64,000 nucleotides of DNA. Source: an uncultured Oscillospiraceae bacterium. Lineage in GTDB: Bacteria > Bacillota > Clostridia > Oscillospirales > Acutalibacteraceae. Where the stretch lies: the NCBI GenBank assembly GCA_900544375.1, contig UQUZ01000006.1, positions 19,794 to 83,793 of the forward strand, written 5' to 3'. This document shows positions 59,968-64,000 of this stretch, piece after piece (position 1 is the stretch's first letter; each line of letters starts with the position of its first letter). The notes beneath the pieces are model-generated. The model ran no database searches. It was not told where the DNA came from and saw only the letters and a list, made by a program, of their open reading frames with translations. The position numbers were made by a program, and so were the translations under genes.

Positions 59968-60975
59968 ATGCAGATTCTGCGCAACCGTGAGCTGTGTCGG
60001 ATGCTGGCCGTTATGCTGGCGGTCATGGCGGCAGGGAGTGTTGCAGGCTTTTGCTTCGACTGGCGGGCCGGGTGCCTTGCGTTTTTGGTAGGCTTGCTTG
60101 TAGCCATCTGTGCGATAGGGTTTGCAGGGCGGCAGTACCGTCGCCTGCGCCGATTGAGCGCATGTTTGGAGCGCATCTGCGCAGGCGATTATTCGCTTGA
60201 TGTACGAAATAACGACGAGGGCGAGCTGAGTATCCTGCAAAACGATATCCATAAGGTCACGCGCATTCTCCGTGAGCAAAACCAGCGTTTGACAGAGGAA
60301 AAAACACGCCTTGCCGACTCGATGTCCGACATTTCGCACCAGCTGAAAACGCCGTTGACCTCTATGATGATGCTGGCGGATCTTTTGCAGTCTCCTGACC
60401 TGCCTCCGGATCGTCGGGAAGAGTTTTCAAGGGGATTGCATGCGCAGCTCGACCGGCTGGAGTGGCTGGTATCCTCTCTGCTGAAGCTCGCCCGGCTGGA
60501 TGCGGGGGCGATTGTGTTTCGGCCTGCGATGCATGAAGCGCGCGCGGTGCTGGAGAAGGCGTGCGAGCCGCTCTCCATTTCAGCGGAGCTGCGGGAGCAG
60601 ACGCTTCTCATCGATGTGCCGGAGGGGCTTCGCGTAAAATGTGATTTGAATTGGACGGCGGAAGCGCTGCTCAACGTGATTAAAAATTGTGTGGAGCACA
60701 CGCCTCGGGGCGGCACGGTAACTGTGTCGGCTCGACAAAACCCGCTCTATGCGCTCTTTATGGTTGCGGATACAGGCGAGGGTATTGCAAAAGAAGATCA
60801 GCCGCATCTATTCGAGCGGTTTTACAGGGGCAAAAACGCCTCGCCGGACAGCGTCGGGATCGGCCTTGCCATGGCGCGTACCATTTTGCGGGCGCAGGGC
60901 GGTGAGATCAGCGTTCGGAGCAGCCCGGGGCAGGGCAGCATATTTTCGTTGAAGGTATTTAATCAGGCGCCTTAG
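59968..60975 (+). CDS. sensor histidine kinase, short two-helix type
   Basis: A 335-residue kinase. Two membrane helices (about 9-27 and 32-52) leave almost no extracellular loop; a HAMP-like segment, the phospho-acceptor His in SDISHQLKTPLTS and the ATP-binding N (NVIKNCVEHTPRGG), G1 (ADTGEGI) and G2 (GIGLAMA) boxes follow. Such kinases sense membrane or cell-envelope state, often through partner proteins. AGAGAGGAAG precedes ATG 59968. It pairs with the response regulator at 57471. Confidence 0.92.
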   Translation: MQILRNRELCRMLAVMLAVMAAGSVAGFCFDWRAGCLAFLVGLLVAICAIGFAGRQYRRLRRLSACLERICAGDYSLDVRNNDEGELSILQNDIHKVTRILREQNQRLTEEKTRLADSMSDISHQLKTPLTSMMMLADLLQSPDLPPDRREEFSRGLHAQLDRLEWLVSSLLKLARLDAGAIVFRPAMHEARAVLEKACEPLSISAELREQTLLIDVPEGLRVKCDLNWTAEALLNVIKNCVEHTPRGGTVTVSARQNPLYALFMVADTGEGIAKEDQPHLFERFYRGKNASPDSVGIGLAMARTILRAQGGEISVRSSPGQGSIFSLKVFNQAP

Positions 60976-61022
60976 CCAAAGGGGAACATGGCGTACAGTC
61001 AGCAGAAGAGGTGATCCAATTC

Positions 61023-61793
61023 ATGAAATGGGATGCGAAACAATATTTAAAGTTTGAGGCGGAACGCACGCAGCCAGCCCGCGACCTTGCGGCCCGAGTC
61101 ACGTTGGAAGAGGAGTGCCGCAAAGCGCTGGATATCGGCTGCGGACCGGGCAACAGCACGCGGATGGTAAAGCAACGATTCCCGGAAGCGGATGTGCTGG
61201 GGATCGATCAATCCCCGGAGATGATCCGGGCCGCGAGGGAGGAGAACCCGACGCTGTCTTTTCAGGTTTTTGATGTGACTCGGGATTTCACTGCGCTTGG
61301 TACGGATTATGATCTCGTGTTTTCTAACGCCTGCCTGCAATGGGTGCCGGGCCATGAACAGCTGCTTCCCCGCCTGATCGGGCTTTTGCGGCCCGGTGGG
61401 ATTTTGGCGGTGCAGCTGCCCAACAATTTTGAGGAGCCGGTTCACCGGATCGCCGAGCGCGTAGCTGCCAAGGCAGAATGGCGATCGTGCTTCCCAGAGC
61501 GGCGTGTTTTCTATCAGCTCACGCCGGAGCAGTATTTTGATTTGTTGAGCGCCAGCGCTGGGGACTTTACGATGTGGGAGACAGTCTATTATCACAGGCT
61601 TCCCTCTCATCAGGCGATTCTTGAGTGGTACCGTGGCACAGGGCTACGGCCCTACCTCTCCTGCCTGACGAAGGAAAACCAGCGGCTATTTGAGCGGGAG
61701 GTGCTCGATGGAATTGCGCGCGCCTACCCGGTGCGGCAAAATGGAGAGGTTATTTTTCGTTTCCCGCGGCTGTTCTTTACTGCTCGGCGGTAG
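61023..61793 (+). CDS. tam: trans-aconitate 2-methyltransferase-like SAM methyltransferase
   Basis: A 256-residue class I methyltransferase. MKWDAKQYLKFEAERTQPAR and LDIGCGPGNSTRMV are the Tam signatures, with FSNACLQWVPGHEQLLPRL following. Tam methylates trans-aconitate, an inhibitor of aconitase. ATG 61023 follows GAGGTGA; the GTG at 61011 lies within that site. It follows the kinase gene by 47 bases in the same direction. Confidence 0.87.
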   Translation: MKWDAKQYLKFEAERTQPARDLAARVTLEEECRKALDIGCGPGNSTRMVKQRFPEADVLGIDQSPEMIRAAREENPTLSFQVFDVTRDFTALGTDYDLVFSNACLQWVPGHEQLLPRLIGLLRPGGILAVQLPNNFEEPVHRIAERVAAKAEWRSCFPERRVFYQLTPEQYFDLLSASAGDFTMWETVYYHRLPSHQAILEWYRGTGLRPYLSCLTKENQRLFEREVLDGIARAYPVRQNGEVIFRFPRLFFTARR

Positions 61794-61830
61794 GGTTTGG
61801 TGAAAGGCGGGAGGGAGTGATATCAAACGC

Positions 61831-62111
61831 ATGTTTTGGAGCAAAGAGACGGCCGATCAAAAAACAAATTCCATTCTATTCAATTGGGGAATTGATCCGG
61901 TGAAAATAGCCCGTCTGCATCCCTCTGTATGGAGCGCTGATGGAACGTATGTTTTAAAACGTGGCGAATAGGTTCCTGAGATAGAAAACGGCATTCTGTG
62001 AGTGTGTTGGAATGGTCCCGACAAAAACAATCACACTCTTCCGCATCCAAACGGGGAAGTTCTCTAAAACGAAGGAAAGCCTGGCCGGCCTTGTTTGATG
62101 ACCCGATTCAG
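61831..62111 (+). pseudogene. decayed aminoglycoside-phosphotransferase-like kinase
   Basis: ATG 61831 opens a frame reading ILFNWGIDPVKIARLHPSVW, ADGTYVLKRGE, the N-lobe of APH/CotS-like kinases (WG..P..I....VW....YVLKR). TAG 61969-61971 stops it after 46 codons. The same frame continues with further in-frame TGA and TAA stops but recognisable composition (TLPHPNGEVL). The catalytic lobe is absent before the terminator at 62115. This is a broken gene fragment. Confidence 0.5.
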
Positions 62112-62114
62112 CTC

Positions 62115-62184
62115 ATATGAAAAAACGCTTTCACCACGCTCCCACTTTACGCATAGGATAGGGGAGCGGGGAAAGCGTTTTTTG
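62115..62184 (+). terminator. large terminator hairpin
   Basis: AAAAAACGCTTTC...GCTCCC pairs with GGGAGC...GAAAGCGTTTTTT; a T run follows. It ends the tam transcript before ytaF. Confidence 0.8.
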
Positions 62185-62217
62185 ATGATGGATCCCGCTA
62201 ACAGGGGGTGAGTGCCA

Positions 62218-62859
62218 TTGAACGGCCTGTTTTATGCGGTGCTGGAGGCGCTGTTGCTCGTGGTGGCTCTTTCGATGGATGCGTTTGTTGCGAGCTTTGC
62301 CTATGGCGCGCAGCGGATCAAAATTCCATTTTCGTCCGCCGCGATTATCAGCGTGATCTGCACGGCAATGCTGGCGGTTTCCCTTCTGGCAGGGGCGCTG
62401 CTGCGCCCATTTTTGCCGCAGGGGCTGACCAGGGGGTTATGCTTTGCGCTCCTTTTTTTGTTGGGTGTTGCAAAGCTGTGTGACAGCGCGATCAAAACTC
62501 TGATTCGCAGGCATAAGCGGATGCACCGGCAGGTTTCCTTCTCGGTGTTCAGCTTGAAATTTATCTTGGATGTCTATGCCGACCCGGAGAAAGCAGATCG
62601 GGATGGCTCCCGGGTGCTCTCGCCCGCAGAAGCCGCCTCGCTGGCTGTTGCGTTATCCCTTGACGGGCTGGCGGTTGGCTTTGGCGCGGCGCTGATGCAG
62701 GTGAATGTGTTGATCGTAATGCTGTTTTCCTTGGCCGTTGGGATGCTGGCGGTCCGCTTGGGTGGAAAGATCGGTAACCGCGCGGCGCAGAAATTATCCT
62801 TTGACCTCTCCTGGTTTAGCGGGGCGCTGCTGATCGTGCTGGCAATCTTAAAGCTATAG
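62218..62859 (+). CDS. ytaF: sporulation membrane protein YtaF, MntP-like
   Basis: A 213-residue membrane protein with six helices in two halves, each with the conserved Asp motif (VVALSMDAFVASFAYG and AVALSLDGLAVGFGAAL). A cytosolic loop between them (DVYADPEKADRDGSRVLSPA) is typical of YtaF rather than MntP. It is associated with sporulation in Bacillus. TTG 62218 fits GGGGGTGAG by spacing; GTG 62212 is closer. Its stop abuts the convergent hydrolase gene with no gap. Confidence 0.8.
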   Translation: MNGLFYAVLEALLLVVALSMDAFVASFAYGAQRIKIPFSSAAIISVICTAMLAVSLLAGALLRPFLPQGLTRGLCFALLFLLGVAKLCDSAIKTLIRRHKRMHRQVSFSVFSLKFILDVYADPEKADRDGSRVLSPAEAASLAVALSLDGLAVGFGAALMQVNVLIVMLFSLAVGMLAVRLGGKIGNRAAQKLSFDLSWFSGALLIVLAILKL

Positions 62860-63591
62860 TTACTTAAGCAAAGGCAGAATTTTTTCTGTGATGACGGCAT
62901 AGCCCTCCGCCGTGGGGTGGAGTCCGTCGTATGTAAACGCCCGCTTCAGATCGCCGTTTTCATCTGAAAGTTCTTTTGTTAGGTCAAGAAAGACTGCGCC
63001 GTTCTCCTGCGCGATGGTTTTGATCTTTTCGTTGATTGCTGTGATACCGGCATTTGTTCGCTTCCCAACCATAACGCGCGCATAGAGCGTTTCCATATGC
63101 TCGTTTACCGGGTAGATCGCCTGCACGATCAGATTTGTCTCCGGCGACTGCTCCCGGATCATTTTGACGGAGTCCGTGATGTTTTTCAGCAGTTCCTCTT
63201 CCGGCACACCCTGGCCAATATCGTTTGTGCCGATGAGCATCACGACGTTGCGCGGCCGGAGTGGTATGACAGTGTCGTTGAGGCGGTCTTTCATGTGGCC
63301 GCTTGTTTCCGCGCTGATGCCGCGGTTGTAGACGAGGCTTCCGGTCTTTTGGGTAAAGGAGCCGTAGGCCTCCGCCACAGGGTAATATTCTGTGATGGAA
63401 TCCCCCAGAAAGACGGTTTGGCCGGTGAGGGAGGTTGCGTTGGCGGATGTAAAATTATCCTGCTTGATATCGAGCTGCGCTTCGTTGAAGCCGTTGAGAT
63501 ATTTCACGCCGAAAATGACAAGCAGGATCACGGCGATCAGCAGGACGGTCGGAATCGCGGCGGCGAGCAGGACGGCTTTGCTTTTTTTCAC
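62860..63591 (-). CDS. SGNH/GDSL hydrolase, membrane-anchored
   Basis: A 243-residue protein with an N-terminal membrane helix (about 5-27) followed by an SGNH domain: FLGDSITEYYP (Ser), NRGISAET (Gly), MLIGTNDIG (Asn) and DGLHPTAEGY (Asp/His). All four catalytic blocks are intact. It probably acts outside the membrane on esters such as acetylated wall polymers. GTG 63591 follows AAAAGGGG at 8 bases; an upstream in-frame ATG at 63624 lacks a site. Confidence 0.82.
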   Translation of the reverse strand: MKKSKAVLLAAAIPTVLLIAVILLVIFGVKYLNGFNEAQLDIKQDNFTSANATSLTGQTVFLGDSITEYYPVAEAYGSFTQKTGSLVYNRGISAETSGHMKDRLNDTVIPLRPRNVVMLIGTNDIGQGVPEEELLKNITDSVKMIREQSPETNLIVQAIYPVNEHMETLYARVMVGKRTNAGITAINEKIKTIAQENGAVFLDLTKELSDENGDLKRAFTYDGLHPTAEGYAVITEKILPLLK

Positions 63592-63699
63592 AATGATTTC
63601 CCCTTTTGATCTGTTTTTCTGCATATGTATACGATAACATATTTGATCCGGAATCAAAATCAGAGGAATTACGGATTTTGATCGGTATTTTTTAAGCGA

Positions 63700-63728
63700 T
63701 AGGGGGCGGATTGTAATCCGTCCCCGCT
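63700..63728. terminator. hairpin upstream of the SGNH gene
   Basis: GGGGCGGATT / AATCCGTCCCC stem with TGT loop. It lies directly after the possible partial gene at 63729 on the minus strand and could terminate it. Confidence 0.45.
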
Positions 63729-63995
63729 CTAGTTGTTCAAAGGAATACTTCTCGCTAAATCGATAAATCCCCCCTTGGAAAAAACGCCGTGCCGGCGAAG
63801 GAGAGCGCAAGCCGGCAAGATACAGCGCCGCCGCTCCCCAGAGGCCTGCCGCCTCGCCCGCCATGATTTTTCCGGCGCGAAGAGCATGAAGGAACAGCCG
63901 CCGCTCCTCGCGATGGGGAGCGGCAGCTTAAAGATATTAAGGGACTTTTTTATTACGAGCAGCGCGAGTAACAAAGCAAGGCTTGCCATCATCAC
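63729..63995 (-). CDS. possible partial membrane protein at the window edge
   Basis: An open minus-strand frame begins near 63995 with a hydrophobic helix (SLALLLALLVIKKSLNIFKL) and ends in a basic, Arg-rich stretch at 63729. The helix looks genuine but the tail does not look like coding sequence, so a frameshift or a shadow is possible. Its start may lie outside the window. I do not recognise it. Confidence 0.25.
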   Translation of the reverse strand: MMMASLALLLALLVIKKSLNIFKLPLPIARSGGCSFMLFAPEKSWRARRQASGERRRCILPACALLRRHGVFSKGGFIDLARSIPLNN

Positions 63996-64000
63996 GCGGG

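Overview
The window looks like a chromosomal segment of a spore-forming, anaerobic Clostridia-type Firmicute with moderate-to-high GC. Reasons: spmA-spmB and spoVAE sporulation genes, a ytaF-like sporulation membrane protein, a SigI/RsgI sigma/anti-sigma pair, an AbrB/SpoVT regulator, strong AGGAGG-type ribosome binding sites with many TTG and GTG starts, a type 3 ProS and a complete type I-C CRISPR-Cas locus. No phage or transposon module is intact, but several small genes are visibly decaying.

Layout. 1-3.3 kb: end of a probable feoB with its Cys-rich partner, a secreted internalin-like protein, a short graveyard (two XRE regulators and a SLOG-like gene, each cut by an in-frame stop) and a membrane protein with a Gly/Ser linker. 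3.3-5.8 kb: mrp, tadA and a CPBP protease on the minus strand. 6-9.2 kb: a thiamine-precursor uptake operon (binding protein, ThiX, ThiY, ThiZ homologues) under a TPP riboswitch with its own terminator. 9.2-13.3 kb: sigI-rsgI with a candidate self-controlled promoter, then a GPH-like MFS transporter. 13.7-17.2 kb: hypothetical protein, PHP phosphoesterase, GyrI-like effector-binding protein, two tRNA-Ser genes and a small conserved protein. 17.6-28.2 kb: AraC regulator, YdcF, PduL, type 4 UDG, GH38 alpha-mannosidase, nadE and an AGCS symporter.

28.3-37.3 kb holds the type I-C CRISPR-Cas locus, all transcribed on the minus strand: cas3-cas5c-cas8c-cas7c-cas4-cas1-cas2, leader and an array of 14 repeats, plus a degenerate repeat 244 bases beyond the distal end. 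An in-frame internal start in cas8c with a perfect ribosome binding site predicts a separate Cas11c small subunit.

37.5-45 kb: mntP behind a manganese-type (yybP-ykoY) riboswitch, an AbrB-type regulator, spmAB, a polar amino-acid ABC operon, a GNAT, a small-molecule kinase, a chimeric GNAT/ATPase remnant and a small membrane operon with an A-run frameshift. 45.2-53 kb: a four-gene redox operon (GlpA-like, GlpB-like, DUF1667, ADPS-like FAD oxidase) divergent from a tandem-SGNH protein and a GntR regulator. The two divergent promoters physically overlap and lie next to a perfect palindrome. 53-64 kb: a GH30 stub, a six-hairpin glycosidase, spoVAE, proS, a two-component pair split by a GH13 alpha-glucosidase, tam, a kinase pseudogene, ytaF and a second SGNH hydrolase.

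All identifications are from reading translated sequence and motifs; no database search was possible.
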